In this document: positions 1-9,927 of the stretch, one piece after another | Layout: every line of letters begins with the position of its first letter | How positions within the stretch are numbered: the stretch's first letter is position 1 | NCBI GenBank assembly: GCA_902545825.1 | Contig: CACCHS010000001.1 | Span: forward strand, 1-64,000 | Origin: an uncultured Pelagibacteraceae bacterium | GTDB lineage: Bacteria > Pseudomonadota > Alphaproteobacteria > Pelagibacterales > Pelagibacteraceae | DNA: 64,000 bases | Direction of reading: 5' to 3' | Notes under the pieces: model-generated | Databases searched by the model: none | The model's input: the letters and a program-made list of their open reading frames with translations, nothing else | What the model was told of the DNA's origin: nothing | Program-made: the position numbers and the translations under genes

Positions 1-702
1 AATCTTTCTAATATCAACGAAAAAGACTTTAAAAAAAAACTTAGTCCTATTTATAATTCAATAAAGACCACATCAGAAAGTAAAATATTAAAAAATAAAG
101 ATCTTATTGGTTTTGTAGGTGCTCCATGGACTTTGCTTGTATATATTATTAATAGATCATCACCAAAAAAAAATTTAAAAGAAAATTTTTTTGCTGACCA
201 ACCTTTAATTGATGAATTATTAAAATTATTAATTAAATATATTAAGATTCATATTTTAAATCAGATAAAAAGTGGCGCAACTATAATTCAAATTTTTGAT
301 AGTTGGGCCGGACTATTAGAGGAGGAGTATTTAGAAAAATATATATATGTTCCTACGAAAGAAATTATTGATTTTATAAGAAAATTAAATGTCCCATCTA
401 TTTGTTTTCCAAGAAATATAAAAAACTACAAAAAATTTGTTACTATAGTCAACCCCGACGTAATAAGTATTGACTATAATGTCAACCCTGAGAAAATATT
501 AGATGAAATTGACATACCTGTGCAAGGAGGCTTAAACCCTAAAAAACTGCTAGCGGACAAAGATATTTTAAAACAAGAAGTGAAAAAATATTTGAAAATT
601 TTTAAAAATCATCCTTATATATTTAATTTAGGACACGGTGTCTTGCCAGAAACAAACCCTAATATGGTAGAATATTTAATAAAGTTTATTAAAGAGAATT
701 AA
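1..702 (+). CDS. hemE: Uroporphyrinogen decarboxylase, C-terminal part (5' end outside window)
   Basis: Decarboxylates uroporphyrinogen III to coproporphyrinogen III in cytosolic haem synthesis. The reading frame is open from base 1, so the gene begins before the window; 233 residues are visible and roughly the first 110 of a usual ~340 are missing. The family signature GFVGAPWTLLVYII is encoded near 112-150, and the C-terminal part reads FNLGHGVLPETNP, the conserved HemE ending that precedes the last helix. A start at the TTG at 133 would cut this signature and is not credible. hemH follows after 13 bases, so this is the head of a haem operon. In alphaproteobacteria hemE often flanks the chromosomal origin. 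Confidence 0.95.
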   Translation, partial: NLSNINEKDFKKKLSPIYNSIKTTSESKILKNKDLIGFVGAPWTLLVYIINRSSPKKNLKENFFADQPLIDELLKLLIKYIKIHILNQIKSGATIIQIFDSWAGLLEEEYLEKYIYVPTKEIIDFIRKLNVPSICFPRNIKNYKKFVTIVNPDVISIDYNVNPEKILDEIDIPVQGGLNPKKLLADKDILKQEVKKYLKIFKNHPYIFNLGHGVLPETNPNMVEYLIKFIKEN

Positions 703-715
703 TGTTGTAATTTTT

Positions 716-1717
716 ATGATGGAATCAAGTCACCCAGAAGTAAAGTTTGGAAAAACAGGAGTGCTTTTAATAAACCTGGGCACACCTGACTCAACGACTT
801 GGCTTGATATTAGAAAATATCTGAAAGAATTTTTATCAGATAGAAGAGTTATAGAAGTTAATCCAATAATATGGCAGATTATTCTTAATCTATTTATATT
901 GACTTTTAGACCATCCAAAACAGCTAAGGCTTATAAAGAAATATGGATGAAAGATATTAATATGTCACCTTTAAAATATTACACTGAAATGCAAATGAAG
1001 AAACTTGGTGATAAAATAAATACCGATAGTATCATGGTTGATTATGCTATGAGGTATGGAAATCCAAGCATCAACAGTAAGATAAAAAAATTGCAAGAGA
1101 AAGGGTGTGAAAATTTAGTTATATTACCTTTGTATCCACAATATGCAGCAGCAACAACAGCAACCGTGTGTGATGAAGTCTATAGATCCCTTATGAAAAT
1201 GAGATGGCAACCGAGTCTTCAAATTATACCCCATTATGAGTCTGATCCACTGTATATCGAGGCTTTAGTTAATAGTATTAATAAAAAAATTTCTGAAATT
1301 AACTGGAAACCAGACCTAATAGTTGCATCATACCATGGAATACCAAAAAAATATTTTGATAAAGGAGATCCGTACCAGTGTTATTGTCAAAAAACATCAC
1401 GTTTGATCTCTGAAAAATTTACGAAAATTCCAATAACAACAACTTTCCAATCACGTTTTGGTCCACAGGAATGGTTAAAACCCTATACAGATAAAACATT
1501 TGAAAAGTTACCAGCGGAAGGGAATAAAAATATTTTAGTAATCTGCCCGGGTTTTTCGTCAGATTGTGTTGAAACTTTAGAGGAAATTTTAATTCAAGGT
1601 AAAGAAAGCTTTTTAGAAGCCGGGGGAGAAAACTTTGATCTCATACCATGTTTGAATGATAACGATGACCATATAAATTTATTTAAAGGTCTAGTTTCTA
1701 AATACATAAAAAACTAA
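716..1717 (+). CDS. hemH: Ferrochelatase
   Basis: Inserts Fe2+ into protoporphyrin IX to make protohaem. The 333 residues match the usual bacterial length. Recognisable segments are VLLINLGTPDS near the N terminus, the ferrochelatase signature region VASYHGIPKKYFDKGDPYQCYC with the catalytic-type histidine, and PGFSSDCVETLEEI near the C terminus. Two ATGs lie at 716 and 719 and either could be used. The stop TAA shares its last base with the start of hemJ, which indicates translational coupling within hemE-hemH-hemJ. Confidence 0.96.
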   Translation: MMESSHPEVKFGKTGVLLINLGTPDSTTWLDIRKYLKEFLSDRRVIEVNPIIWQIILNLFILTFRPSKTAKAYKEIWMKDINMSPLKYYTEMQMKKLGDKINTDSIMVDYAMRYGNPSINSKIKKLQEKGCENLVILPLYPQYAAATTATVCDEVYRSLMKMRWQPSLQIIPHYESDPLYIEALVNSINKKISEINWKPDLIVASYHGIPKKYFDKGDPYQCYCQKTSRLISEKFTKIPITTTFQSRFGPQEWLKPYTDKTFEKLPAEGNKNILVICPGFSSDCVETLEEILIQGKESFLEAGGENFDLIPCLNDNDDHINLFKGLVSKYIKN

Positions 1718-2151
1718 TGAATATTTATCTAACCTACAAAGCACTGCATCTAATAGCCGTAATTTCATGGATGGCAGGATTGCTTTATTTACCAAGAATT
1801 TTTGTTTATCACACTGAAAATCAAAGTGATAAAAATATTTCTAGCGTTTTCAAAACTATGGAAAGAAAACTTTATTTTTACATTATGACGCCGGCAATGA
1901 TTGTTTCTTGGATATTTGGATTGCTTTTAATTGGTAGCATTGGATTTGAGCAACTATCTACATACTGGCTTAAGGCTAAGCTTGCACTAGTATTGCTGCT
2001 CACAATATATCACTTCTATCTTGGTGGATTTCTTAAAAAGTTTGAGATGGACATAAATACAAAATCTTCTAAGTTTTTCAGGTTTTTTAATGAGGTGCCA
2101 ACAGTATTGCTTATTTTGATTATATTCATTGTAATATTTAAGCCCCTCTAG
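1717..2151 (+). CDS. hemJ: Protoporphyrinogen IX oxidase HemJ
   Basis: Small integral membrane protein of the HemJ (UPF0093) family, which oxidises protoporphyrinogen IX to protoporphyrin IX in bacteria lacking HemG or HemY. It has 144 residues and about four hydrophobic segments. The family-typical N-terminal stretch YKALHLIAVISWMAGLLYLP carries the conserved His, and a second conserved region is YWLKAKLALVLLLTIYH. It overlaps hemH by one base. Its place directly after ferrochelatase supports the assignment. Confidence 0.93.
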   Translation: MNIYLTYKALHLIAVISWMAGLLYLPRIFVYHTENQSDKNISSVFKTMERKLYFYIMTPAMIVSWIFGLLLIGSIGFEQLSTYWLKAKLALVLLLTIYHFYLGGFLKKFEMDINTKSSKFFRFFNEVPTVLLILIIFIVIFKPL

Positions 2152-2210
2152 ACTTGAAAAATAATAAAAAGGATATATATTTATTTCATCTTAAACTTTA
2201 ATCCTACATT

Positions 2211-3482
2211 ATGAATATCCAAGAACTTAAAAAAAAATCATCTGAACACCTTATTACGCAGGCTGAGGAGCTTGGTATAGAAAATGCCAGCACACTTAGA
2301 AAACAAGAAATTTTATTCGCTATCTTAAAGAAATTAGCTGAAAAAGGTGAAGAAATTACGGGTGGTGGAGTGTTACAGCTATTACAAGATGGATTTGGAT
2401 TTTTAAGAGCAATGGAGTCAAACTATCTGCCTGGACCAGATGATATTTATATCAGCCCAAGTCAAATTAGAAGATTTGGATTAAGGACAGGTGATACTGT
2501 AGAGGGCCCAGTCAGAGCCCCAAAAGATGGAGAAAGATATTTTGCACTTTTACAAGTAAGTAAAATTAACTTCGAAGATCCCGAGAAAGCAAGACATAAA
2601 ATTGCGTTCGATAACTTAACACCTTTATACCCAAATAAACAATTAGTTATGGAAGTTGAAAATAATAAAACTGAAAAAAAACCAGATCTCACGCCTAGAT
2701 TAATTGATTTAGTAAGTCCAATTGGTAAAGGTCAAAGATCACTTATAATCTCACCACCAAAGGCTGGAAAAACCATGATACTTCAAAGTATTGCTAACTC
2801 AATAACCGCTAATCATCCTGAATGTTATTTAATGGTATTACTTATAGATGAAAGACCAGAAGAGGTGACTGATATGCAGCGAACAGTTAAAGGTGAAGTA
2901 ATTAGCTCAACTTTTGATGAACCCGCACAAAGACACGTTGCAGTAGCTGAGATGGTAATAGAAAAAGCAAAGAGACTCACGGAGCACAAAAAAGATGTGG
3001 TGATATTGCTAGATTCCATAACAAGATTAGGTAGAGCTTATAACGCAGTAGTGCCTAGTTCGGGTAAAGTTTTAACTGGAGGTGTTGACGCAAATGCCCT
3101 TCAAAGACCGAAGAGATTTTTTGGTGCAGCTAGAAATATAGAAGAAGGTGGTTCATTAACAATTATAGCAACGGCATTGATTGATACTGGAAGTAGAATG
3201 GATGAAGTAATTTTTGAGGAATTTAAAGGAACAGGAAATAGCGAAACGATATTAGATAGAAAAATATCTGAGAAGAGAATATTCCCTGCAATTGATATAA
3301 CTAAGTCAGGGACAAGAAGAGAGGAACTTTTATTTGATAAGGCTGATCTTCAAAAAATGAATGTTTTAAGAAGAATAATTGCTCCTATGGGCTCGATGGA
3401 CGCTATTGAATTTATTAATTCAAAGTTAAAAAATACGAAAAATAATGGCGAATTTTTTAATTCAATGAATAAGCCTAGCTAA
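2211..3482 (+). CDS. rho: Transcription termination factor Rho
   Basis: RNA-dependent hexameric ATPase that ends transcription. The 423 residues match the family. Order of domains: N-terminal helical Rho_N (about 1-45), cold-shock-like RNA-binding domain with DGFGFLR (about 50-120), and a RecA-type ATPase with Walker A PPKAGKT near residue 183 and [10 protein letters not shown] of Walker B. The Q-loop and R-loop region [12 protein letters not shown] is intact. A 59-base AT-rich gap separates it from hemJ and may hold its promoter. It converges with the sulfotransferase gene, with only 11 bases between the stops. Confidence 0.98.
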   Translation: MNIQELKKKSSEHLITQAEELGIENASTLRKQEILFAILKKLAEKGEEITGGGVLQLLQDGFGFLRAMESNYLPGPDDIYISPSQIRRFGLRTGDTVEGPVRAPKDGERYFALLQVSKINFEDPEKARHKIAFDNLTPLYPNKQLVMEVENNKTEKKPDLTPRLIDLVSPIGKGQRSLIISPPKAGKTMILQSIANSITANHPECYLMVLLIDERPEEVTDMQRTVKGEVISSTFDEPAQRHVAVAEMVIEKAKRLTEHKKDVVILLDSITRLGRAYNAVVPSSGKVLTGGVDANALQRPKRFFGAARNIEEGGSLTIIATALIDTGSRMDEVIFEEFKGTGNSETILDRKISEKRIFPAIDITKSGTRREELLFDKADLQKMNVLRRIIAPMGSMDAIEFINSKLKNTKNNGEFFNSMNKPS

Positions 3483-3493
3483 TTTTTAGGGTT

Positions 3494-4333
3494 TTAGAGA
3501 TAATTAAGTTCCATCATTTCCTTTCGAAAATGGTCTTCAATTATTTTTACTAATTTTGGGTCAAGTTTTTCTTTCCACTCACCAACTTTTCCTTTTCTAA
3601 AAAATTTTCCCATACCAACCTCTGTAAATCCTTCCTTATCCTCTAAATTTTGTAATTTATCAAAAGCTGTTTCTTCTACAGCCTTTCTAACTCTATCAGG
3701 GTCAATATCTACTGGGAATATTGATTTCATATACTCTAACATTTTTGTAAAAACCCTTCTTGGATTTTCTACCAAATTTTCATATTTCATTAAATGAATC
3801 TTTCTTCCTTTGTAATTTTTCCATGAAAGATAATTACTGGACCATGAACCCATAAGACTTTTTCGGAACTTTTCTTTCTTATCTATATCAAAATCCTCTA
3901 TTTCGTAACTTTCCATATTAAGCAACATTTTTGTTGACTCTTCATTGTCTATACCAAAATGATTAGCGTTTGATAAAACAACGTCTCTTGGATCTCTTAC
4001 AATATATATTCCACCAATTGTATTGTCAGTATTTGTAAATGCATAATTATTTAAAGTAAAATTACCATTATGGGTCTTTAGAAAATTTAATTTATTATTT
4101 AAGTTTATTATATCCTGAAGCGTGATCCAATTTTTTGCTATATTTCTAAAATCTGTGTGATCCACATTTGCTTCTTTTAATTGATCTGCAGTTGGAAAAT
4201 TAAATACTTCCAAATCAAGATTACCCCTCTTGTTTAATGAAAAAACTTGATTTGAAGGAAGAAAATAAGATCTCCAAAACATTCTTACCCAAGTGTTTCC
4301 ACTTTTAGGATATGAGGCCAACCAAAAAATCAT
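3494..4333 (-). CDS. PAPS-dependent sulfotransferase-like protein
   Basis: Sulfotransferase family 1-type protein of 279 residues. The N terminus YPKSGNTWVR is the 5'-phosphosulfate-binding loop for PAPS and IYIVRDPRDVVLSNANHFG is the 3'-phosphate-binding motif. The likely catalytic histidine is in LKTHNG. The acceptor molecule cannot be read from sequence; possibilities include a lipid, a glycan or a small metabolite. It is a single gene between rho and mnmE, transcribed against both, so it looks like an accessory insertion into an otherwise core region. No signal peptide is present, so it is probably cytosolic. Confidence 0.85.
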   Translation of the reverse strand: MIFWLASYPKSGNTWVRMFWRSYFLPSNQVFSLNKRGNLDLEVFNFPTADQLKEANVDHTDFRNIAKNWITLQDIINLNNKLNFLKTHNGNFTLNNYAFTNTDNTIGGIYIVRDPRDVVLSNANHFGIDNEESTKMLLNMESYEIEDFDIDKKEKFRKSLMGSWSSNYLSWKNYKGRKIHLMKYENLVENPRRVFTKMLEYMKSIFPVDIDPDRVRKAVEETAFDKLQNLEDKEGFTEVGMGKFFRKGKVGEWKEKLDPKLVKIIEDHFRKEMMELNYL

Positions 4334-4381
4334 GCTTTATTTATGGATATCTATTAGAAATTTTCAAGTTATAATATTTTC

Positions 4382-5713
4382 ATGACAATTTATGCTTTAT
4401 CATCTGGTATAGGAACATCGGGTATTGCTGTGGTAAGGATTTCTGGACCAGATGCCAAACTTGTTATTGAAAAACTAACAAGCGGCCGTTTTCCGCTCCC
4501 CAGAATGGCAACTCTTAAAAAAGTAAACAATATCAACAAAACTAGCATGATAGATGAAGGGATAGTTATATGGTACCCAGCCCCAAGTAGCTACACGGGA
4601 GAAGATATGGCTGAAATCCAAGTTCATGGTAGTAGGGCTGTCGTAAATTCTCTTCTAAAATCTATTTCTCAGATAAAAAATTGTAGACTAGCAGAACCTG
4701 GTGAGTTTACAAAAATTGCTTTAAGGAATGGAAAAATAAATTTGTTAAAAGCAGAAAGCATAGGGGATTTAATATCAGCTGAAACAGATATACAAATGCA
4801 GCAAGCATTAAAAATTATTGCTGGCAATAATTTAAAAAAATTTGAGCAATGGAGAAGTGTTCTTTTAGAAATATTATCAAATGTTGAGGCAAAAATTGAT
4901 TTTCCAGAGGAAGACTTGCCTGATGATATATTAAAAAATATTAGAAACAAATCAAAGAATATTATATTTGAAATCGAAAAAAACTTAAACGATAAAAAGG
5001 TTGGTGAGATAATAAGAGAGGGTTTTAGAATAGCAATTATAGGACCACCCAATGTTGGAAAATCTTCACTATTAAATTATCTTTCAAATAGAGATGTTGC
5101 AATAGTATCCTCAACCGCAGGAACTACAAGAGATGTTATTGAAACCCATTTAAATATTGAGGGATTTCCAGTTATAATTTCCGATACGGCTGGAATTAGA
5201 GACGCTAGGAATGAAATAGAGAAGAAAGGAATAAAACTTTCATTAAAAAAAGCGGACGAGTCTGATCTCAATATTATAATGATTGAGCCTAAAAGTAAGG
5301 AAAATCAACGTTTTTTGGATAGTTATATGACCGATAAGGCCTTGTTAGTAGTAAATAAGGTAGATAATAAATCTGAGAAAATATCATCTAAGCTTAAAAA
5401 GTTAAATCCAATTTTACTATCAATAAAAAAACAAAAAAATATTAATAAGTTAATTAGTTTAATAAAACAAAGAATAAAAAATCGATTTAAGGGTTCTGAA
5501 AATATTTTAATTACGAGGGAAAGACATAGAAAAAACTTAGAGGAATGTTTAATCAATTTAAAAAAATTTAGTGCTAAGAGGAAAGTCGGAGATTTTGATA
5601 AAGCAGCCGAGGATTTGAGGCTTGCAACAAGAAGCTTGGGTAAAATCACTGGAAAGGTAGACGTTGAGGACATATTAGATAGTATTTTCAACGATTTTTG
5701 CATAGGTAAATGA
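4382..5713 (+). CDS. mnmE: tRNA modification GTPase MnmE
   Basis: With MnmG forms the complex that adds carboxymethylaminomethyl groups to the wobble uridine of certain tRNAs. The 443 residues contain the N-terminal tetrahydrofolate-binding domain (about 1-118, with SYTGEDMAEIQVHG), a helical domain interrupted by a GTPase domain with G1 GPPNVGKSS near 221, DTAGIRD (G3) and NKVD (G4), and the conserved C-terminal ending FCIGK whose cysteine is needed for modification. mnmG follows 65 bases downstream. The start is an ATG directly before the family-typical TIYALSS. Confidence 0.97.
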   Translation: MTIYALSSGIGTSGIAVVRISGPDAKLVIEKLTSGRFPLPRMATLKKVNNINKTSMIDEGIVIWYPAPSSYTGEDMAEIQVHGSRAVVNSLLKSISQIKNCRLAEPGEFTKIALRNGKINLLKAESIGDLISAETDIQMQQALKIIAGNNLKKFEQWRSVLLEILSNVEAKIDFPEEDLPDDILKNIRNKSKNIIFEIEKNLNDKKVGEIIREGFRIAIIGPPNVGKSSLLNYLSNRDVAIVSSTAGTTRDVIETHLNIEGFPVIISDTAGIRDARNEIEKKGIKLSLKKADESDLNIIMIEPKSKENQRFLDSYMTDKALLVVNKVDNKSEKISSKLKKLNPILLSIKKQKNINKLISLIKQRIKNRFKGSENILITRERHRKNLEECLINLKKFSAKRKVGDFDKAAEDLRLATRSLGKITGKVDVEDILDSIFNDFCIGK

Positions 5714-5778
5714 GTCTAAATTTACTAATATTATAAGCCAGTTCTTGTAAATATTTAATTCATATATAGATTTATACT

Positions 5779-7650
5779 ATGAAAAAAGATTTATCATTTG
5801 ATGTTGTAGTCATTGGTGGAGGACACGCTGGTTGTGAGGCTGCCACTGCATCTGCTAGACTAGGAGTTAACACGGCATTATTTACTCACAACATTGACAC
5901 TATAGGCGAAATGTCTTGTAATCCTGCTATTGGAGGTCTTGGCAAAGGTCATTTAGTAAGAGAGATAGACGCTTTAGATGGTGTTATGGGCGAGGTAGCT
6001 GATAAATCAGGTATACAGTTTAGGTTATTAAATAGGAGTAGAGGACCTGCGGTACGTGGGCCAAGAACGCAGTCCGATAGATCACTTTATAAAAAATATA
6101 TGAAAAAAAAACTTGTAAACTACTGTAATTTAAGCATTTTTTCCGATCCCGTAATTAGTTTTATATTTCGCAAAAATGAAATAAATGGACTTTACACAAA
6201 ATCTGGCAGAAAAGTTTTATCTGGCAAGTTAATACTAACTACAGGAACATTTTTAAATGGTTTGATACATATCGGTAATGAAAAAATTCCTGCAGGACGA
6301 TTTAATGAAAAGCCATCTACTGGCTTAAGCGAACAATTAAAAAAATATAATTTTACGATTGGTAGACTTAAGACAGGAACCCCTCCTCGGTTAGACAGTG
6401 CTACAATTAACTATCAAAACCTCGATGAGCAACATGCCGACAGTGAACCTTATTTTTTCTCTTTCCTGACTAAGAAAAATATTAATAAGCAAGTTTCGTG
6501 TCGTATGACTTACACAAATAAAAAAGTTCATAATATAATTTCTAAGAATATAAAATTAAGTGCTATGTATTCAGGAAGCATCCAAGGTGTTGGTCCAAGA
6601 TATTGTCCATCAATTGAGGATAAGGTTGTTAAATTCAGTGAAAAGGAAAGGCATCAAATATTTTTAGAGCCAGAAGGTTTAAATGACAATACTATCTACC
6701 CAAATGGGATATCAACATCACTACCTGAGAATATTCAACAAGAAATACTCAATAATATCAATGGTTTAGAAAATGTTAAAATACTCCGTCCTGGGTATGC
6801 AATAGAGTATGATTTTGTTGATCCTAGGGAGCTTTTTTTAACACTAGAGACAAAAAAAATTAAAAACCTTTATTTGGCGGGGCAAATAAATGGTACTACT
6901 GGCTACGAAGAGGCGGCAGCTCAAGGTTTAATTGCTGGAGTCAATGCCGCTTTAGCTTTCAAAAGAATGGAGCCATTTATATTAGACAGATCAGATGCTT
7001 ATGTAGGAGTAATGATAGATGATTTAGTAACAAAGGGAGTTGCTGAGCCTTATAGAATGTTTACCTCAAGGGCAGAATACAGATTAACTCTTAGAGCTGA
7101 TAATGCAGATATTCGATTGACTGAAAAAGGCATTAAGATTGGTTTGATTTCTGATGAAAGAAAACTTCATTTTAAAACAAAATTGATTAATTTTTCTAAA
7201 ATTTACAAACAAATGACTAAATTAAAAATTTCACCATCAAAAATAGAAAAATTTGGTATAAATATCGCAAAAGATGGAATTTATAGATCAGGAAATGAGG
7301 TTTTGAGGCAAAAAGACGTAAAAATGGATAAAATTAGGGAAATTTGGCCTGAAATACCATTTTTTACAAAGGAAATTGATGAGGCTTTGGAGATAAAAGC
7401 TCACTATAAAGGTTATTTGACCAAGCAAGCCGCCGACATATTCGCCTTTAAAAGAGATGAGAATCTAAAAATCCCAAAAAATATAGATTATGAGGCATTA
7501 TCAGGTTTGTCAAATGAGGTTAAATCAAAATTTAAGAAAATTAGGCCCCAAACTATGGGTCAGGCACTCAGAATAGACGGAATTACCCCTGCAGCAGTAT
7601 ATATTTTGTTGTCACATGTCAAAAGAAAGTCTATTAAGCATATAGCTTGA
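5779..7650 (+). CDS. mnmG: tRNA uridine-5-carboxymethylaminomethyl modification enzyme MnmG
   Basis: FAD- and NADH-binding partner of MnmE. The 623 residues match the family. The N-terminal Rossmann motif is [13 protein letters not shown]; the GidA signatures [11 protein letters not shown] and [21 protein letters not shown]-like region are present, as is the C-terminal helical domain with [16 protein letters not shown]. The stop TGA overlaps the TTG start of rsmG. Part of the conserved mnmE-mnmG-rsmG-parA-parB block. Confidence 0.98.
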   Translation: MKKDLSFDVVVIGGGHAGCEAATASARLGVNTALFTHNIDTIGEMSCNPAIGGLGKGHLVREIDALDGVMGEVADKSGIQFRLLNRSRGPAVRGPRTQSDRSLYKKYMKKKLVNYCNLSIFSDPVISFIFRKNEINGLYTKSGRKVLSGKLILTTGTFLNGLIHIGNEKIPAGRFNEKPSTGLSEQLKKYNFTIGRLKTGTPPRLDSATINYQNLDEQHADSEPYFFSFLTKKNINKQVSCRMTYTNKKVHNIISKNIKLSAMYSGSIQGVGPRYCPSIEDKVVKFSEKERHQIFLEPEGLNDNTIYPNGISTSLPENIQQEILNNINGLENVKILRPGYAIEYDFVDPRELFLTLETKKIKNLYLAGQINGTTGYEEAAAQGLIAGVNAALAFKRMEPFILDRSDAYVGVMIDDLVTKGVAEPYRMFTSRAEYRLTLRADNADIRLTEKGIKIGLISDERKLHFKTKLINFSKIYKQMTKLKISPSKIEKFGINIAKDGIYRSGNEVLRQKDVKMDKIREIWPEIPFFTKEIDEALEIKAHYKGYLTKQAADIFAFKRDENLKIPKNIDYEALSGLSNEVKSKFKKIRPQTMGQALRIDGITPAAVYILLSHVKRKSIKHIA

Positions 7651-8282
7651 TAGATTCGAAGATATTACAATATTCTGTACTTGAACCACTAAATGTTTCA
7701 CGTGAAACATTTGAGGATTTTGAGGAATATAGATCTCTTATCCTATCAAGAAATAAAAAAATTAATCTAATTGGAAAAGATACTGAGAAAATTGTTAGGG
7801 ATAGACATATAATAGATAGTGCACAAATCATTGATTTTATTGATAAAAACGAGAAAATATGCACTGATATTGGTTCAGGTTCAGGCCTTCCCGGCATAGT
7901 TTTAGCAATTATTATGAAACATAAAAAAATTTCAATGAAATTTAATCTTTATGAAAAAAGCTTTCGTAAAACAGAATTTTTGAGGGAGGTTATAATGAAA
8001 TTTAATCTAAATGCTGAGGTATTTCAAAAAAATATTTTTGAGGAAAAAAATTTAGTTACGGACACGTTAGTATCAAGGGCCTTTAAGCCACTACCCACCA
8101 TACTTGATTTAGTCAATAATAATTTTAAAAAATTAAATAGCATAATTTTATTCTTAGGCAAAAGCGGGAAAGAGCATTTGCCAAATTGTATGAAGAGATG
8201 GAACTTTGAGTATAAGGAAAAAAAAAGTTTAACAAATCCTGGGTCAAAAATTATTAAAATTTATAATTTAAAAAAAAAATGA
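7647..8282 (+). CDS. rsmG: 16S rRNA (guanine-527-N7)-methyltransferase RsmG
   Basis: SAM-dependent methyltransferase of the small ribosomal subunit, 211 residues. The family markers are [15 protein letters not shown], and the SAM-binding loop [15 protein letters not shown]. No ATG lies upstream of NVSRETF in frame, so a TTG at 7647 that overlaps the mnmG stop is the likely start. The codons for NVSRETF form a perfect parS palindrome (see 7691-7712). The stop overlaps the parA start in an ATGA junction, indicating coupling. Confidence 0.95.
   Translation: MIDSKILQYSVLEPLNVSRETFEDFEEYRSLILSRNKKINLIGKDTEKIVRDRHIIDSAQIIDFIDKNEKICTDIGSGSGLPGIVLAIIMKHKKISMKFNLYEKSFRKTEFLREVIMKFNLNAEVFQKNIFEEKNLVTDTLVSRAFKPLPTILDLVNNNFKKLNSIILFLGKSGKEHLPNCMKRWNFEYKEKKSLTNPGSKIIKIYNLKKK
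7691..7712. promoter_or_regulatory. parS centromere site inside rsmG
   Basis: A 22-bp perfect palindrome whose core at 7694-7709 reads TGTTTCACGTGAAACA, an exact match to the widely conserved 16-bp parS sequence bound by ParB. It lies in the coding sequence of rsmG, where it encodes NVSRETF, and about 570 bases before parA. Known biology: ParB loads and spreads from parS, and ParA then segregates the origin region. Palindrome extent was checked base by base. Confidence 0.93.
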
Positions 8283-9079
8283 AATCTAAAATAATATCAA
8301 TTATCAATCAAAAGGGAGGGGTTGGCAAAACAACAACAGTAATAAATTTAGCTGCTGGACTATCATTACAAAATAAAAAAGTACTTGTTGTCGATCTTGA
8401 TCCACAAGGTAATGCCACAACAGGGTTAGGCTTGTCTAATCTAGAAAATTCTGACAGCAGTATTTACAGCGTTTTAAATGGTGAAAAAAAAATTTCCGAT
8501 GTCATCAAAAAAACTAATTTTGATAATCTTGAAATTGTTACGTCAAATGTTGATCTTTCTGGATTAGAGGTAGAAACAGCGGGCGATAACAGGAGAGCCT
8601 TCATTTTAAAAGATCAATTAACCGCGTATTTAAACGATTCTAGGGCAGAGTACACCCACATTCTGATTGACTGCCCACCATCACTGAGTTTGCTTACAAT
8701 TATGGCACTCGTTGCTTCTAATTCACTAATCGTTCCATTACAGACTGAGTTTTTTGCTTTAGAGGGTGTAACCCAGCTCATTAAAACTATAGAAAGAATA
8801 AAGTCCAATTTAAATCCCGAGCTTGTAATTCGTGGAATCCTGTTAACTATGTACGATAAGAGAAATAAGCTTTCTTCACAGGTAGAAAAAGAGGCAAGAG
8901 ACTATTTTAAAGAGCAAGTATACGAAACCATTGTGCCAAGAAATGTAAGATTGTCTGAAGCTCCATCGCACGGTATTCCAGTTTTAATATACGATAAAAC
9001 ATGTCCTGGTAGTAAATCGTATTTTAGTTTTACTGAGGAGTTTTTAAATCAAGAAAACAAATTTGAGAGTGCAGCTTAA
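8279..9079 (+). CDS. parA: Chromosome partitioning ATPase ParA
   Basis: Walker-type ATPase that moves ParB-parS complexes over the nucleoid. The 266 residues start with IISIINQKGGVGKTTT, the deviant Walker A with the signature lysine at residue 12, followed by DLDPQGNATTGLG and DCPPSLSLLT. It overlaps rsmG by four bases and parB by one base. A short N terminus without an extra DNA-binding domain is as expected of chromosomal ParA (Soj). Confidence 0.97.
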   Translation: MKSKIISIINQKGGVGKTTTVINLAAGLSLQNKKVLVVDLDPQGNATTGLGLSNLENSDSSIYSVLNGEKKISDVIKKTNFDNLEIVTSNVDLSGLEVETAGDNRRAFILKDQLTAYLNDSRAEYTHILIDCPPSLSLLTIMALVASNSLIVPLQTEFFALEGVTQLIKTIERIKSNLNPELVIRGILLTMYDKRNKLSSQVEKEARDYFKEQVYETIVPRNVRLSEAPSHGIPVLIYDKTCPGSKSYFSFTEEFLNQENKFESAA

Positions 9080-9927
9080 TGAATCCATTTAAATCAAAAA
9101 AAGGATTAGGCAGAGGTTTATCATCTTTAATAGGTGATATAAAAAGCACTTCCACAAATAATAAACTGCTTATCAGCGACGTTGTTCGTAGTAAATTACA
9201 ACCAAGAAAAAATTTTGATAAGCAATACTTAGAAGATCTTACAAACTCTATAAAAGAGCGAGGCGTCGTACAGCCAATAATAGTAAGAAAATCAAAAGAT
9301 ATTAGCGGTAAATATGAAATTATAGCTGGTGAAAGGAGATGGTTAGCATCACAGAATGCAGGTCTAAATGAAATTCCCTCTATAATCATCGAAGCTGACG
9401 ACCTTAAATCTTTAGAATTCGCTATAGTTGAGAATGTACAACGTCATGACCTTAACCCTATTGAGGAAGCAAATGGGTATAAAAAATTAATGAAAGATTT
9501 TGGTTATGACCAGGACAAAGTTGCTAAGTTCATAGGTAAAAGTCGAGCCCACATAGCTAACTGTCTGAGACTTCTGACATTGCCAGATAATGTTATTCAA
9601 TTAGTAGAGACAAATAAACTTTCTCAAGGTCACGCAAAGATATTAGTTGGTTTGGAAAATTGTTTTGTTATTGCAAAAAAAATAATAGATAAAAAATTAT
9701 CGGTTCGTCAGTCTGAAAATCTTGTAAGACTTTTTAAAAACAATCCTAAGAGGAAAATCTCTTCAAAGTCTGCAAATATAAAAGATTTAGAGAATATATT
9801 AAAAGATAAGTTAGGTATTAGAGTTTTGATTAATAATAAAAAAAATAATCGTGGATCAATAAGTTTCGAGTATAAAGATTTAGATCAACTAAACAGGTTA
9901 ATTGAGATAATAAAGTCTAATTATTAG
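9079..9927 (+). CDS. parB: Chromosome partitioning protein ParB
   Basis: parS-binding CTPase-type partition protein of 282 residues. It opens with KKGLGRGLSSLIGD, typical of chromosomal ParB, then the ParB/Srx core with IAGERRW and ENVQRHDLNPIEEANGY, a helix-turn-helix near KFIGKSRAHIANCLRLL, and a C-terminal dimerisation region. The cognate site is the parS in rsmG. The 3' end overlaps the convergent holA by 11 bases. Confidence 0.97.
   Translation: MNPFKSKKGLGRGLSSLIGDIKSTSTNNKLLISDVVRSKLQPRKNFDKQYLEDLTNSIKERGVVQPIIVRKSKDISGKYEIIAGERRWLASQNAGLNEIPSIIIEADDLKSLEFAIVENVQRHDLNPIEEANGYKKLMKDFGYDQDKVAKFIGKSRAHIANCLRLLTLPDNVIQLVETNKLSQGHAKILVGLENCFVIAKKIIDKKLSVRQSENLVRLFKNNPKRKISSKSANIKDLENILKDKLGIRVLINNKKNNRGSISFEYKDLDQLNRLIEIIKSNY

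Noticed and set aside
3478-3494. CCTA...TAGG hairpin between rho and the sulfotransferase as terminator
   Set aside because: Four-base arms without a long T run on either strand; too weak to call.
4669-5703. Three long minus-strand frames opposite mnmE, rich in Phe, Ile and Ser
   Set aside because: Antisense shadows of Lys/Asn-rich coding DNA; their hydrophobic look is the mirror of AAA and AAT codons.
7647-7712. parS palindrome as a transcription terminator or promoter operator
   Set aside because: No T run follows, and the exact 16-bp match to parS beside parAB explains it better.
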